Translations under genes and position numbers: made by a program
Notes under the pieces: generated by a model
Databases searched by the model: none
The model's input: the letters and a program-made list of their open reading frames with translations, nothing else
Told to the model about the DNA's origin: nothing
Assembly (NCBI RefSeq): GCF_007830615.1
Contig: NZ_VLLI01000012.1
Span: 150,376-214,375 of the forward strand
Direction of reading: 5' to 3'
Length of the DNA: 64,000 bases
Origin: Mucilaginibacter frigoritolerans
GTDB taxonomy: Bacteria; Bacteroidota; Bacteroidia; Sphingobacteriales; Sphingobacteriaceae
Part shown: positions 18,419 to 26,562 of the stretch, piece by piece
Layout: every line of letters begins with the position of its first letter
How positions within the stretch are numbered: position 1 is the first letter of the stretch

Positions 18419-19147
18419 TCACTTCATCTTTTTAAATTGAAACTCTGGAATGCATTTCACCATCAGCATTATATATTTCCAAAACCATTTAACGTAAACC
18501 ACATCTTTCTTTTGCTGATAGCTGCAATAAAGGATCTGTGAAAATTCTGTTGGAGTGGCTGCAAGTATTTTGGGCAATTTAAAACTGGTAGTCATCCGGG
18601 TTTTAACAAATCCTGGTTTTACTGTCATAACATGTACGTTTTCCTTAAAGCACTTATTACGCAAGCCGGACAGGTAAGTATTTAAAGCTGCCTTTGAACT
18701 ACCATAAACCAGTGTGCTTGCTTTCCCCCTATCGCCTGCTATAGAACTTATACCTATTATAGTGCCTTTTTTTTGCCCGATATAATGTTTTGATACAATG
18801 TTAAGTATGGATACTACACCTGTATAATTGGTATTAATCATGCGCTGAGCAATGTCCCAATCATTAAATGCCTCATATTCATTTTCTGTTGCTCCAAAAA
18901 TCGATATTACTACATCGGGTTTCGGTATCAGATTTCCAAAAAATTCATGATGGGTATAATATTGAATGGCATCAAATGCATGTATAGTACAGTTTACTTT
19001 GTAACTGATCTTTATTTCTGCCTGTAATAATTTAAGCTGAGCAGGCTTCCGGGCGGCTAACTGGATATTATATTGTTGTTCAGCAAACTTTTTGGCTAAA
19101 GCTACAGCAATATCAGACGTGGCACCCAGAATAAGTACAGTTTTCAT
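18419..19147 (-). CDS. Short-chain dehydrogenase/reductase (possibly DprE2-like)
   Basis: 242 residues from ATG 19147; an upstream GTG would add eleven unlikely residues. Cofactor loop LGATSDIAVALAKKFA (a GxxxGxx variant), NAG-like NTNYTGVVS, catalytic Ser in IIGISSIAG and YGSSK as the YxxxK pair. The GATSDIA start and overall layout recall DprE2-type decaprenylphospho-ketoribose reductases, but without the DprE1 partner beside it I would only call it an SDR. Confidence 0.85.
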   Translation of the reverse strand: MKTVLILGATSDIAVALAKKFAEQQYNIQLAARKPAQLKLLQAEIKISYKVNCTIHAFDAIQYYTHHEFFGNLIPKPDVVISIFGATENEYEAFNDWDIAQRMINTNYTGVVSILNIVSKHYIGQKKGTIIGISSIAGDRGKASTLVYGSSKAALNTYLSGLRNKCFKENVHVMTVKPGFVKTRMTTSFKLPKILAATPTEFSQILYCSYQQKKDVVYVKWFWKYIMLMVKCIPEFQFKKMK

Positions 19148-19413
19148 TTGTATTTTGTTACACAGCACGTAAAGCACCAATCAAACTGCACAGATCTGAC
19201 CTTGCTATCCGGGTTATATTTATAGTTTTTAATTAACTTAATCGGGGTTTGTATCCTGCAGCACCTTATATGGTTATCCTCTTAGGGCATCTTCCATATC
19301 CTTGTAACCATTTGCAAAATCAACCGTTAATACGATACTTTACGGATAAGGTTGCAGATTCGCTACTACTTTATAACTATAATTTTAATTGAAGAATATT
19401 GAATAATGATTTA

Positions 19414-19421
19414 TAAATTTG
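19414..19421 (+). promoter_or_regulatory. -7 promoter element of coaD
   Basis: TAAATTTG, an exact TAnnTTTG match, 25 bases before ATG 19447; a TTG lies at 19389-19391 as a possible -33. The rest of the 299-base gap from 19148 shows no gene. Confidence 0.5.
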
Positions 19422-19446
19422 TGAACATAAATCATCCTGCAAGCTA

Positions 19447-19908
19447 ATGAAAATAGCACTTTTCCCTGGTTCATTTGATCCGGTTACCAAAGCACATGTT
19501 GATATTGTTAAAAGGTCAGTAGGCTTGTTTGATAAGGTTTATATTGGTATTGGCGTAAATAGCTCAAAAGCCGGTTTATTAAGCATTGAAAAGAGAGAAC
19601 AGATACTGCGTGCTGTTTTTGAATCGGATCCGCGTATTCATATTATAGCTTACGAGGGGTTAACCGTTAATTTTTGCCAGAGCATCGGTGCAAGCTATAT
19701 GATCAGAGGTATCCGTACAGTATCTGATTTTGAATACGAAAAAGCCATTGCGCAGATGAACCATTCTCTTGCACCCGAAATTGAAAGCATATTTATTGTG
19801 AGCAAACCTGGTTATTCATCTATAAGTTCAAGCATTGTTCGCGAAATTATGCGCTACAATGGGGATGTAACCCAATTTATCCCTAAAGAAGCACTGGCGT
19901 TCCTGTAA
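19447..19908 (+). CDS. coaD: Pantetheine-phosphate adenylyltransferase (CoaD)
   Basis: 153 residues, standard length. FPGSFDPVTKAHVDIV is the nucleotidyltransferase start; the usual (H/T)xGH here reads TKAH, a Gly-to-Ala change in the ATP-binding motif. RGIRTVSDFEYE and the C-terminal YSSISSSIVREI (ISSS motif) confirm the family. It joins ATP and phosphopantetheine in coenzyme A synthesis. Its 3' end overlaps the convergent NUDIX gene by 26 bases. Confidence 0.96.
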   Translation: MKIALFPGSFDPVTKAHVDIVKRSVGLFDKVYIGIGVNSSKAGLLSIEKREQILRAVFESDPRIHIIAYEGLTVNFCQSIGASYMIRGIRTVSDFEYEKAIAQMNHSLAPEIESIFIVSKPGYSSISSSIVREIMRYNGDVTQFIPKEALAFL

Positions 19909-20515
19909 TCAGCTTTTCTTTTACCAGCACATCAATAATTGAGGGGAATGTATTTTTTAAAATAGGCTCAATATGCTCTTTATTGAACCATCGCACATCA
20001 GTTATCCCCTCTTCTTTTTGAGGTTTTAGTTTATACTGCCCTTTACACCGCATCATAAACCAGTGTGTTTTCTTTAATACTACATCGCCTTTAAAAATGT
20101 AAACATGATAGGTTTTACATATTTTTTCTTCAAGCTTATTTACTTTTATGCCGCATTCTTCTTCCACCTCGCGCACGGCAGCCTCTTTTACTTTTTCGCC
20201 TTTTTCAATTTTACCTTTTGGCAAATCCCATTTATTATTGCGGTAGATAAATAAGAAAGTGTTGTTTTCGCTTTTTACCAGGCCGCCTGCTGCTTCAATA
20301 AGGGTAACACTTTTAGCTACCGTTTTTATAAAAGACTTGGCATCTTTACATAAAACATAAAAGAATTTCCTTTTATGATTGAGTACCCAGGTGTAAATAA
20401 CTTTCAGATCAAATACATCTGCATCGATCTTTTCGTAGTCTTCAACCATTTTAGGTGTTGATTCTGTTAAAAGGACCACTTTTTCGTTGATATAAATTCT
20501 GTATTTTTGAGCCAT
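19883..20515 (-). CDS. NUDIX hydrolase
   Basis: 210 residues from ATG 20515 (start MAQKYRIYINEKVVLL). A short N-terminal domain of about 80 residues precedes the NUDIX domain with box GKIEKGEKVKEAAVREVEEE followed by CG. Substrate is unknown. The start codon overlaps that of pyrE on the other strand in the four bases CATG at 20513-20516, so each gene's promoter lies inside the other's coding region. A longer frame to 20593 reads through pyrE and is rejected. Confidence 0.88.
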   Translation of the reverse strand: MAQKYRIYINEKVVLLTESTPKMVEDYEKIDADVFDLKVIYTWVLNHKRKFFYVLCKDAKSFIKTVAKSVTLIEAAGGLVKSENNTFLFIYRNNKWDLPKGKIEKGEKVKEAAVREVEEECGIKVNKLEEKICKTYHVYIFKGDVVLKKTHWFMMRCKGQYKLKPQKEEGITDVRWFNKEHIEPILKNTFPSIIDVLVKEKLITGTPVLL

Positions 20516-21155
20516 GATAAATAATACTGAGACAGAGCAACAGGTAGCTGAATTTCTGCTGCAAATTAAAGCAATAAAATTACAACCTAACAATCCTTTT
20601 ACATGGGCCTCTGGTTGGAAATCTCCAATTTATTGTGATAACCGCATCACCCTATCTCATCCTACTATCCGTACTTACATCAGGCAGCAGTTAGCCAGTT
20701 TAGTTCAGGATATATTTGGCCCGGTTGGTTGTATTGCAGGCGTAGCCACAGCAGGTATCCCACAAGGTGTATTAATAGCGCAGGAATTAGGTTTACCATT
20801 CATTTATGTACGCTCAAAACCAAAGGATCACGGTACAGGTAATTTAATTGAGGGCGAAGTATTAAGCGGCAAACGGGTAATTGTTGTGGAAGACCTTATT
20901 TCAACCGGAAAAAGCAGTTTACAAGCTGTTGATGCTTTACGCGCAGCTGATTATGACGTTGCGGGACTTGTAGCTATTTTTAGTTATGGATTTGATATTG
21001 CTACTGAAAACTTCAAGCAAGCAAATTGTCCTTTCTATACTCTATCAAACTATAGCGCTTTAATAAAATACGCCAGCGAAAATCAATACATTTCAAAACA
21101 GGATGTGCAGTTATTAGAACAATGGCGAGAAGATCCGGCTGCATGGGGCAAATAA
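20514..21155 (+). CDS. pyrE: Orotate phosphoribosyltransferase
   Basis: 213 residues. NPFTWASGWKSPIYCDNR is the characteristic N-terminal block and RVIVVEDLISTGKSS the PRPP-binding motif. It makes orotidine monophosphate in pyrimidine synthesis. Divergent from a NUDIX gene with overlapping start codons, and followed after 55 bases by an SRPBCC gene likely in the same transcript. Confidence 0.97.
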   Translation: MINNTETEQQVAEFLLQIKAIKLQPNNPFTWASGWKSPIYCDNRITLSHPTIRTYIRQQLASLVQDIFGPVGCIAGVATAGIPQGVLIAQELGLPFIYVRSKPKDHGTGNLIEGEVLSGKRVIVVEDLISTGKSSLQAVDALRAADYDVAGLVAIFSYGFDIATENFKQANCPFYTLSNYSALIKYASENQYISKQDVQLLEQWREDPAAWGK

Positions 21156-21210
21156 TTAATTTCCTTTCGCCCAGCAACACAACTCTATAAATAGCTAAAT
21201 AATTAACCGG

Positions 21211-21606
21211 ATGACTACATTTGAAAGTAAAGCAACTATCAATCTTCCTGCAAATACCATCTATAATTTTTTGTCTGATTTTAACAATCATCAGCAATTA
21301 ATGCCCGAAAATATTCAGAACTGGACATCAACTTTTAATACAGCTGCCTTTGCTATTCAAAACATGGGCAGTATCAGCCTTAAAATAAATAGCCGAACAG
21401 AAAATAGCCAAATAGTTATCATCCCTGATCAAAAGCCACCTTTTGACATGGAATTAAAATGGGAGCTGGCTACAAATGGTGCAGACACGCTGGTTACGTT
21501 CACCATTTCAGCAGAGCTGAACATGATGCTAAAAATGCTAGCTTCGGGTCCATTACAAAAGTTGGCGGACCACGAGACCACAGCACTTGTTTCTGTGATT
21601 AAATAA
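21211..21606 (+). CDS. SRPBCC (START-like) family protein
   Basis: 131 residues. The opening FESKATINLPANTIYNFLSDFNNHQQLMP is the standard START/polyketide-cyclase first strand and helices, and the C-terminal helix PLQKLADHETTALVSVIK closes the fold. Such proteins enclose a hydrophobic ligand; none is known here. It follows pyrE in the same direction. Confidence 0.8.
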   Translation: MTTFESKATINLPANTIYNFLSDFNNHQQLMPENIQNWTSTFNTAAFAIQNMGSISLKINSRTENSQIVIIPDQKPPFDMELKWELATNGADTLVTFTISAELNMMLKMLASGPLQKLADHETTALVSVIK

Positions 21607-21642
21607 AAATGCGGGCTTATAAAAGCAATTAATTAGGGGCAG

Positions 21643-21723
21643 TTAATATTCTTTCCTCTTCTCTAATTGTCTAATAAAAACCAGCACATTCGTTACAATC
21701 AGCAGTGCGATTAATAATGCCAT
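21643..21723 (-). CDS. Possible 26-residue single-span membrane micropeptide
   Basis: ATG at 21723 to TAA at 21643. The product starts MALLIALLIVTNVLVF, a single hydrophobic helix, then ends RQLEKRKEY, a charged tail, the shape of known small membrane proteins. An exact -7 element TATATTTG lies on the minus strand at 21750-21757, 27 bases upstream. It is antisense to nothing known and occupies an otherwise empty 375-base gap. Confidence 0.45.
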   Translation of the reverse strand: MALLIALLIVTNVLVFIRQLEKRKEY

Positions 21724-21749
21724 AACGGTTTATAAACTATTGGTTAATG

Positions 21750-21757
21750 CAAATATA
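21750..21757 (-). promoter_or_regulatory. -7 element for the micropeptide frame
   Basis: Minus strand TATATTTG, exact TAnnTTTG, 27 bases before the ATG at 21723. Confidence 0.4.
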
Positions 21758-21890
21758 GATATATAACGTAAATATATTGATGCATAGTTTATTATCTTTC
21801 AAAAACTTATTAACTTATCAACAATGTCAACAATATCAACCTTTAATTACCTATAAGAATTATTTATAAACCCTTGGTTATGGTTAAAAC

Positions 21891-21937
21891 AAAAATGGTG
21901 CCTGTTGGTACTATTAAAGTGTGCAGGCGCCATTTTT
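21891..21937. terminator. Bidirectional terminator-like hairpin upstream of the ABC-F gene
   Basis: AAAAATGGTGCCTG (21891-21904) pairs with CAGGCGCCATTTTT (21924-21937), 13 of 14 positions, with an A-run on one side and a T-run on the other. It ends 13 bases before the ABC-F -7 element, so it probably shields that promoter from outside transcription. Confidence 0.65.
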
Positions 21938-21950
21938 GAAGGATTTAACG

Positions 21951-21958
21951 TACTTTTG
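21951..21958 (+). promoter_or_regulatory. -7 promoter element of the ABC-F gene
   Basis: TACTTTTG, exact TAnnTTTG, 23 bases before ATG 21982. Confidence 0.55.
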
Positions 21959-21981
21959 CACTTTAAAGTACAGGAATTAGC

Positions 21982-23610
21982 ATGATCACGGTATCCAATC
22001 TCTCACTACGCTACGGCAAACGCACATTATTTGAAGACGTTAACCTGAAATTTACCCAGGGTAACTGTTATGGTATTATTGGGGCTAATGGCGCCGGCAA
22101 GTCTACTTTTTTAAAGATACTTTCGGGCGAAATTGATCCCAGCAGCGGTTCAGTAAGCTTTACCCCGGGTGAACGTATGGCTGTTTTAAGTCAAAATCAC
22201 TATGCATTTGATGAATTTACCGTAATTGAAACCGTAATGATGGGGCATAAGGAAATGTACGCCGTAATGAAGGAGAAGGATGCCATTTACCTGAAAGAAG
22301 ATTTTAGTGATGCCGATGGCGAGCGTGCCGGCGAACTGGAAAACCTGTTTGCTGAAATGGATGGCTGGAATGCCGAAAGCAATGCAGCTACCCTGTTGAG
22401 CAACTTAGGGATAAAAGAGGAATTTCACTACAGCCTGGTTAAGGACCTGGACAATACCCAAAAAGTACGTGTATTACTTGCACAGGCATTGTTTGGTAAA
22501 CCTGATATTTTATTACTGGATGAGCCTACCAACGATTTGGACATCCACACCGTAACCTGGCTGGAAGACTTCCTGGCATCATATGAAGCTATTGTACTGG
22601 TAGTATCGCACGACAGGCACTTTCTGGATACCGTTTGTACGCATGTTGTAGATATTGACTTTGCTAAGATGACCATTTATACCGGTAACTATACGTTCTG
22701 GTATGAGTCAAGTCAGTTGGCTTTAAAACAACGCTCTGATCAGAACAAAAAGACTGAGGATAGGGTAAAAGAACTCCAGGAATTCATCCGTCGCTTTAGC
22801 GCCAACGCCTCTAAATCAAAACAAGCTACCAGCCGTAAGAAAGCTTTGGATAAGATTAATCTGGACGAGATCCAGCCATCAAACCGTAAATACCCCGGAA
22901 TTATATTTAACAACCTTGGCCGTGAAGCAGGCGACCAGATATTACAGGTAGAGAACCTGAGCAAAACCTTAAATGGCGAATTGCTGTTTGGCAACATCCG
23001 CTTTATGGTAAACAAGGGTGACAAAATCGCCATCCTGTCGCAAAACAGTTTGGCAACCACTGCACTGTACAACGTTTTAACCGGACGTGACACCGATTAC
23101 AAGGGCGAATTTAAATGGGGCGTTACCATCAACGCGGCAGATATCCCGATTGACAACTCCGAATACTTTAAAGGTAAGGATGACAACCTGATCGATTGGC
23201 TGCGCGAGTATTCTCCAGGCGAAAAAGACGACCAGTTTATCCGCGGATTTTTAGGCAGGATGCTTTTCTCGGGCGAAGAAGTATTGAAAAAGAGCAATGT
23301 GCTTTCGGGTGGCGAAAAAATGCGCTGCATGTTTAGCCGTATGATGCTGCAACAGGCCAACCTACTAATGTTTGACGAACCAACCAACCACCTCGACCTG
23401 GAATCGATCACAGCGCTTAATAATGGCATGAAAGACTTCAGGGGAACCATCCTGTTCACCTCACGAGATCATGAGCTGGTGCAAACAGTGGCAAACCGTA
23501 TAATTGAAATAACCCCAGCGGGCACTATTGATAAGCTGATGAGCTATGACGAATATATCAACAGCGAGGCAATTGAGAAACAACGTAATGAATTGTATGC
23601 TATGGCATAA
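21982..23610 (+). CDS. ABC-F family ATPase (YbiT-like) with a degenerate second ATP site
   Basis: 542 residues, two ABC domains joined by a charged linker (about residues 250-305), no membrane part: the ABC-F layout of ribosome-associated ATPases. ABC1 has an intact Walker A GANGAGKST, Walker B ILLLDEPTNDLD and switch VVSHDRHF, but its signature reads LDNTQKVRV. ABC2 has an intact signature VLSGGEKMRCMFSR and LMFDEPTNHLD, but its Walker A reads SQNSLATTAL with the Lys lost, and its switch reads TSRDHE with His replaced by Arg. So the site built from Walker A1 and signature 2 looks active and the opposite one inactive. Role as translation factor is inferred from family. Confidence 0.92.
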   Translation: MITVSNLSLRYGKRTLFEDVNLKFTQGNCYGIIGANGAGKSTFLKILSGEIDPSSGSVSFTPGERMAVLSQNHYAFDEFTVIETVMMGHKEMYAVMKEKDAIYLKEDFSDADGERAGELENLFAEMDGWNAESNAATLLSNLGIKEEFHYSLVKDLDNTQKVRVLLAQALFGKPDILLLDEPTNDLDIHTVTWLEDFLASYEAIVLVVSHDRHFLDTVCTHVVDIDFAKMTIYTGNYTFWYESSQLALKQRSDQNKKTEDRVKELQEFIRRFSANASKSKQATSRKKALDKINLDEIQPSNRKYPGIIFNNLGREAGDQILQVENLSKTLNGELLFGNIRFMVNKGDKIAILSQNSLATTALYNVLTGRDTDYKGEFKWGVTINAADIPIDNSEYFKGKDDNLIDWLREYSPGEKDDQFIRGFLGRMLFSGEEVLKKSNVLSGGEKMRCMFSRMMLQQANLLMFDEPTNHLDLESITALNNGMKDFRGTILFTSRDHELVQTVANRIIEITPAGTIDKLMSYDEYINSEAIEKQRNELYAMA

Positions 23611-23611
23611 T

Positions 23612-23703
23612 GTCGGATTTCGGATGTGCAATTTCGGATTTTGAGCGTTAAGAATGATTCAACTCTCTTTTTTAACACTAAATTCCAAAATCAAAAATCC
23701 GAC
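23612..23703. repeat. Extragenic palindromic element (REP-like)
   Basis: GTCGGATTT (23612-23620) and AAATCCGAC (23695-23703) are perfect complements, with ATTTCGGAT repeated twice within the left part. It fills the gap between the ABC-F stop and the tRNA gene, and could act as terminator (T6 near 23669-23674) or as a dispersed repeat. Confidence 0.45.
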
Positions 23704-23726
23704 GTTCGAAATAAGAAAATATTTCG

Positions 23727-23734
23727 CATATTTG
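23727..23734 (+). promoter_or_regulatory. Probable tRNA-Lys promoter -7 element
   Basis: CATATTTG, one mismatch from TAnnTTTG, 18 bases before the mature tRNA 5' end at 23752. Confidence 0.4.
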
Positions 23735-23751
23735 CATCCCGGTAAAAAAAT

Positions 23752-23824
23752 GACTTGGTAGCTCAGCCGGTAGAGCAACTGACTCTTAATCAGTGGGTCG
23801 AGAGTTCGATCCTCTCCCAGGTCA
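23752..23824 (+). tRNA. tRNA-Lys (anticodon CTT)
   Basis: Full cloverleaf readable by eye: acceptor GACTTGG (23752-23758) with CCAGGTC (23817-23823, one G-U), D-stem from GCTC, anticodon arm ACTGA-CTCTTAA-TCAGT with anticodon CTT at 23785-23787, T-arm GAGAG-TTCGATC-CTCTC, discriminator A at 23824. The 3' half is read on the opposite strand as the end of the recombinase gene, so this tRNA is the insertion site of the element to its right; the tRNA stays intact. Confidence 0.97.
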
Positions 23825-25337
23825 CCTTTGACCGCAAATCAGATTTAACACCTGTTTTGCGGTCTTTTTTTTGCTCAAAAACGGCCTTTACGGTATCAAA
23901 AACGCAGATTGCCTCATTCATTCGGAGAGTTCGATGTTCCTCTCCGTCAAAAGTCAATTTTTCAGGGAACATCGAACTCACTATATACCTTTTACCCTCT
24001 AAATCAGCACCTTGATACAATTCTGGCAATTTTGCAATATTTCTTAATGCCCTTTCTAAAAGGGGTGCAATACTCTCCGTTTTCCCAGACAAATCAAACA
24101 GCTTTCCTTCTAAAATTGAGACCTGTCTTTCACAATCATTTTTAATTTTTTTGTAGTCAGCTCCATCCAGATCTCCACTTAGTAATAAGTCCCGTGCCTT
24201 ATTGATTTTATCGTGATATTCCGAAAGCTGTTTTTTATAGGAGATTAATTCGCTTTTTCCCTGACCTACCTCCTGCTCATAAGCTTCAATAATTAACGCT
24301 TTATACAAATCGCATACAGCTGGATTAAGTGCATGTTTTTTAAGGAGGTCTATAAACTTATCGTTAACAGTCTTCGCATTAAACCTGACGCCACATTTTG
24401 AGTTGCAATGATAATAGTGGAAATATTTGGTTTTACCCTTGGAAGCACTTCCACTCAACATCAGCCCACATTTTGGACAAATCAAATATCCCCGCAATGG
24501 AAGCTCATCCATAGAACGGATTTTTACCTTATTATTTTTTCGTCTGCCATCGAGTACTTCTAAAACTTCATTAAAAAGACTTTCCGAAATTAGAGCCTCA
24601 TGCTGCCCTGACACTAAATAGGCTTCTTCATCTTTAAACTTCGGAATTACAATTTTACCACAATAAACAGGGTTTCGGATTACCTTCCAAAAATTCTTCC
24701 GTCCCATTTCAAGTCCTTTCAACCGTGCCTCACGCCAAATTTGATCTATGTAAAAATCACCGGTTGCAAGTTGTTCAAACACCCATTTCATAATTGTGGC
24801 GTTAGGTTCTTTCGGAGAAATAAATTTATTTCCTCGTTCATCGACTCTATTCTCATAACCGATTAACGCTTGTCCCATCCAGCGCCCTTCTTTTCGTGCC
24901 CGGCGCATCCCATAAAACGTATTGAGGGCTCTCCGGTCATTATCAACCTCGGGTTGAGCAAGATAGATAGCCAACATTAATTTACTTTCCGGTACAAACA
25001 TATCAAGCGGTTGCTCTATTGCCTGTGGTTCTACAAAATACCCCTTAAGTATATTGATCATTTGGTAAGCATCACCAGCATTTCGGCTGAAACGGTCCCA
25101 CTTGGTGAACAAAACTAAGTCAGTATGGCCTTTCTTTTTTTTTAATGTGGTCAAAAGCTTTTGCCATTCAGGTCTTTTAAATGTTTTAGCTGAGTAATCT
25201 TCGTAAATTATACTTCTAATTTTTATATCCTTAACACTACAATACCTGGTTAAAACTTCTTCCTGGCTCCGCTGGGAATATCCTTTCTCAGCCTGCTCAT
25301 CGGTACTTACCCTAATATATAAATCGGCAACTTTCAT
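23790..25337 (-). CDS. Large serine site-specific recombinase (integrase) ending inside tRNA-Lys
   Basis: 515 residues. Resolvase domain with catalytic Ser11 in YIRVSTDEQ and the Arg in WDRFSRNAGD; recombinase domain (GMRRARKEGRWMGQALIGYE ... NPVYCGKI); zinc ribbon CPKC with CNSKC; then a coiled-coil segment (about 370-430). This is the large serine integrase order. The last eleven codons and stop (VTWERIELSTH, TGA at 23790) are complementary to tRNA-Lys bases, so the present C-terminus was set by integration. The start overlaps the stop of the 53-residue gene upstream by four bases (ATGA). Confidence 0.95.
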   Translation of the reverse strand: MKVADLYIRVSTDEQAEKGYSQRSQEEVLTRYCSVKDIKIRSIIYEDYSAKTFKRPEWQKLLTTLKKKKGHTDLVLFTKWDRFSRNAGDAYQMINILKGYFVEPQAIEQPLDMFVPESKLMLAIYLAQPEVDNDRRALNTFYGMRRARKEGRWMGQALIGYENRVDERGNKFISPKEPNATIMKWVFEQLATGDFYIDQIWREARLKGLEMGRKNFWKVIRNPVYCGKIVIPKFKDEEAYLVSGQHEALISESLFNEVLEVLDGRRKNNKVKIRSMDELPLRGYLICPKCGLMLSGSASKGKTKYFHYYHCNSKCGVRFNAKTVNDKFIDLLKKHALNPAVCDLYKALIIEAYEQEVGQGKSELISYKKQLSEYHDKINKARDLLLSGDLDGADYKKIKNDCERQVSILEGKLFDLSGKTESIAPLLERALRNIAKLPELYQGADLEGKRYIVSSMFPEKLTFDGEEHRTLRMNEAICVFDTVKAVFEQKKDRKTGVKSDLRSKVTWERIELSTH

Positions 25338-25495
25338 TTTTTTAAATATAGCTTCACCTCTAATTTAGCTAAAATAGTTAGTAAGTACAAAATATTTTTC
25401 GCCTCTTCTATTGTAACAATCATGCCTCCCGATTTCAGTATTTCTACCGCTTTTTCAGGAGTAATCTTACTTTTTTTCGATAATCCAGCATTCAT
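25334..25495 (-). CDS. Small protein coupled to the recombinase
   Basis: 53 residues from ATG 25495; its TGA overlaps the recombinase ATG (ATGA), the hallmark of translational coupling. The sequence has ITPEKAVEILKSGGMIVTIE then a hydrophobic helix and a lysine-rich end. The layout ITPEKA..ILK..G..VT.EEA recalls short proteins that precede serine recombinases in Bacteroidota elements; perhaps a directionality or partner factor. Upstream, a further open frame without ATG (to about 25600, ending LTDEEAGEVVDMIF...) also overlaps this ATG and may be another small gene with a TTG start. Confidence 0.6.
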   Translation of the reverse strand: MNAGLSKKSKITPEKAVEILKSGGMIVTIEEAKNILYLLTILAKLEVKLYLKK

Positions 25496-25603
25496 TTTGA
25501 TAGGGTAAATATCATATCAACCACTTCCCCGGCCTCTTCATCTGTTAAGGGCAGTTCCACTTGCCGCTGCAAATCTGGTATACAGTGCCAGTCTAACTTT
25601 CAG

Positions 25604-26551
25604 TTACCGCTCCAGATTGAATCCGTATTTCTTCAAGTCATCCATCCCTGTTCTTCGTGCAAGGTCCAAGATTCGTACTTCAATTTCACGTACCTGAGCT
25701 TCGTCTAATATTTCCATTGCCTGTACTTTTTTAATTTCTTCCTCCAATTCATTCATTTCATTTTCAATTGAAATCTGCTTTTGGCTACCTTTTTTTAGTG
25801 TTAATGCCGGGGCATCTTGTAATTCTATTTGCTCTGATCTGTTGAACGCTTTTTCAGGCTTTTTCTCTCTGATTTCACTCATATCGCGCAGGGCCTCTAT
25901 TTCTTTATTCTTCAGCCCACTGTCGCGTACTACATGTGATGATAAATCCTTTTTGCTATGTTCAGCCTGTTCCCATGTCTTGGCTTCTTCATAATCATCG
26001 AACTGAATGCCTGCCCGTTCTTCCATTTCCATAATGTATTCAAATTCTCGGCGCATCCGTTCTTCATCTTCGCCTATATCCTCTTCCCTCAGCTCGCTTT
26101 CGTACGCTTCGTTCTCCTCGATGTTGTATTCCTCACAATTGGTTCGTGCCCATTCCATTGCTTCGTCTAGATCGTCGAATACGCAATCTGCCCGCTCTTC
26201 CAATTCCTTGATGTATCGCAATTGCTCCTCTTCGGTGAGATGGTGCGGGTCTTGCTCCCACTCCCATGCTTCTTCATAATCATTGAATTGAATGCCCGAC
26301 CGTTCTTCCATCTCCAAGATGTATTCCACCTGCTTAACAGTATGTTCATTGTTGAGAAATGCGATTATGTGGTCTGCCGCTTCGGGTAGTTCTAATCCTT
26401 CTTCGGGTTCGACAGGTTCAGGCTCTAAGGGGATGAACCCCATGATTTTCATTTCTTCATACGGCTCGTCAGATACCCATAGGCTATCCGCTTCCTGTGT
26501 ATCCTCTTTTAATGGGTCTTTGTCTTTTTCTTGTGGTGCGTGCTTTTCCAT
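25604..26551 (-). CDS. Acidic protein with three near-identical helical repeats
   Basis: 315 residues from ATG 26551, twelve bases after the mobC stop; a longer start at 26617 would overlap mobC. Very rich in Glu. Three copies of one unit are visible: YILEMEERSGIQFNDYEEAW, YIKELEERADCVFDDLDEAM and YIMEMEERAGIQFDDYEEAK, each followed by W or EW. A C-terminal coiled coil follows (about 260-300). I do not recognise the family. Position at the end of the mob operon suggests a relaxosome accessory or DNA-mimic-like acidic protein, which is only inference. Confidence 0.75.
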   Translation of the reverse strand: MEKHAPQEKDKDPLKEDTQEADSLWVSDEPYEEMKIMGFIPLEPEPVEPEEGLELPEAADHIIAFLNNEHTVKQVEYILEMEERSGIQFNDYEEAWEWEQDPHHLTEEEQLRYIKELEERADCVFDDLDEAMEWARTNCEEYNIEENEAYESELREEDIGEDEERMRREFEYIMEMEERAGIQFDDYEEAKTWEQAEHSKKDLSSHVVRDSGLKNKEIEALRDMSEIREKKPEKAFNRSEQIELQDAPALTLKKGSQKQISIENEMNELEEEIKKVQAMEILDEAQVREIEVRILDLARRTGMDDLKKYGFNLER

Positions 26552-26562
26552 GATTTTATTTA

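Noticed and set aside
21891..21937. Hairpin before the ABC-F gene read as an antibiotic-type attenuator
   Set aside because: The -7 element TACTTTTG (21951-21958) lies downstream of the hairpin, so the hairpin should not be in the transcript; more likely a terminator of outside transcription.
23931..23950. GGAGAGTTCGATG run within the recombinase gene resembling the tRNA T-arm
   Set aside because: Only about ten bases match and it is part of conserved recombinase coding sequence.
25500..25603. Open minus-strand frame (ending LTDEEAGEVVDMIF...) before the 53-residue gene
   Set aside because: Looks coding and overlaps the next ATG, but has no ATG and only a TTG; not enough to call separately.
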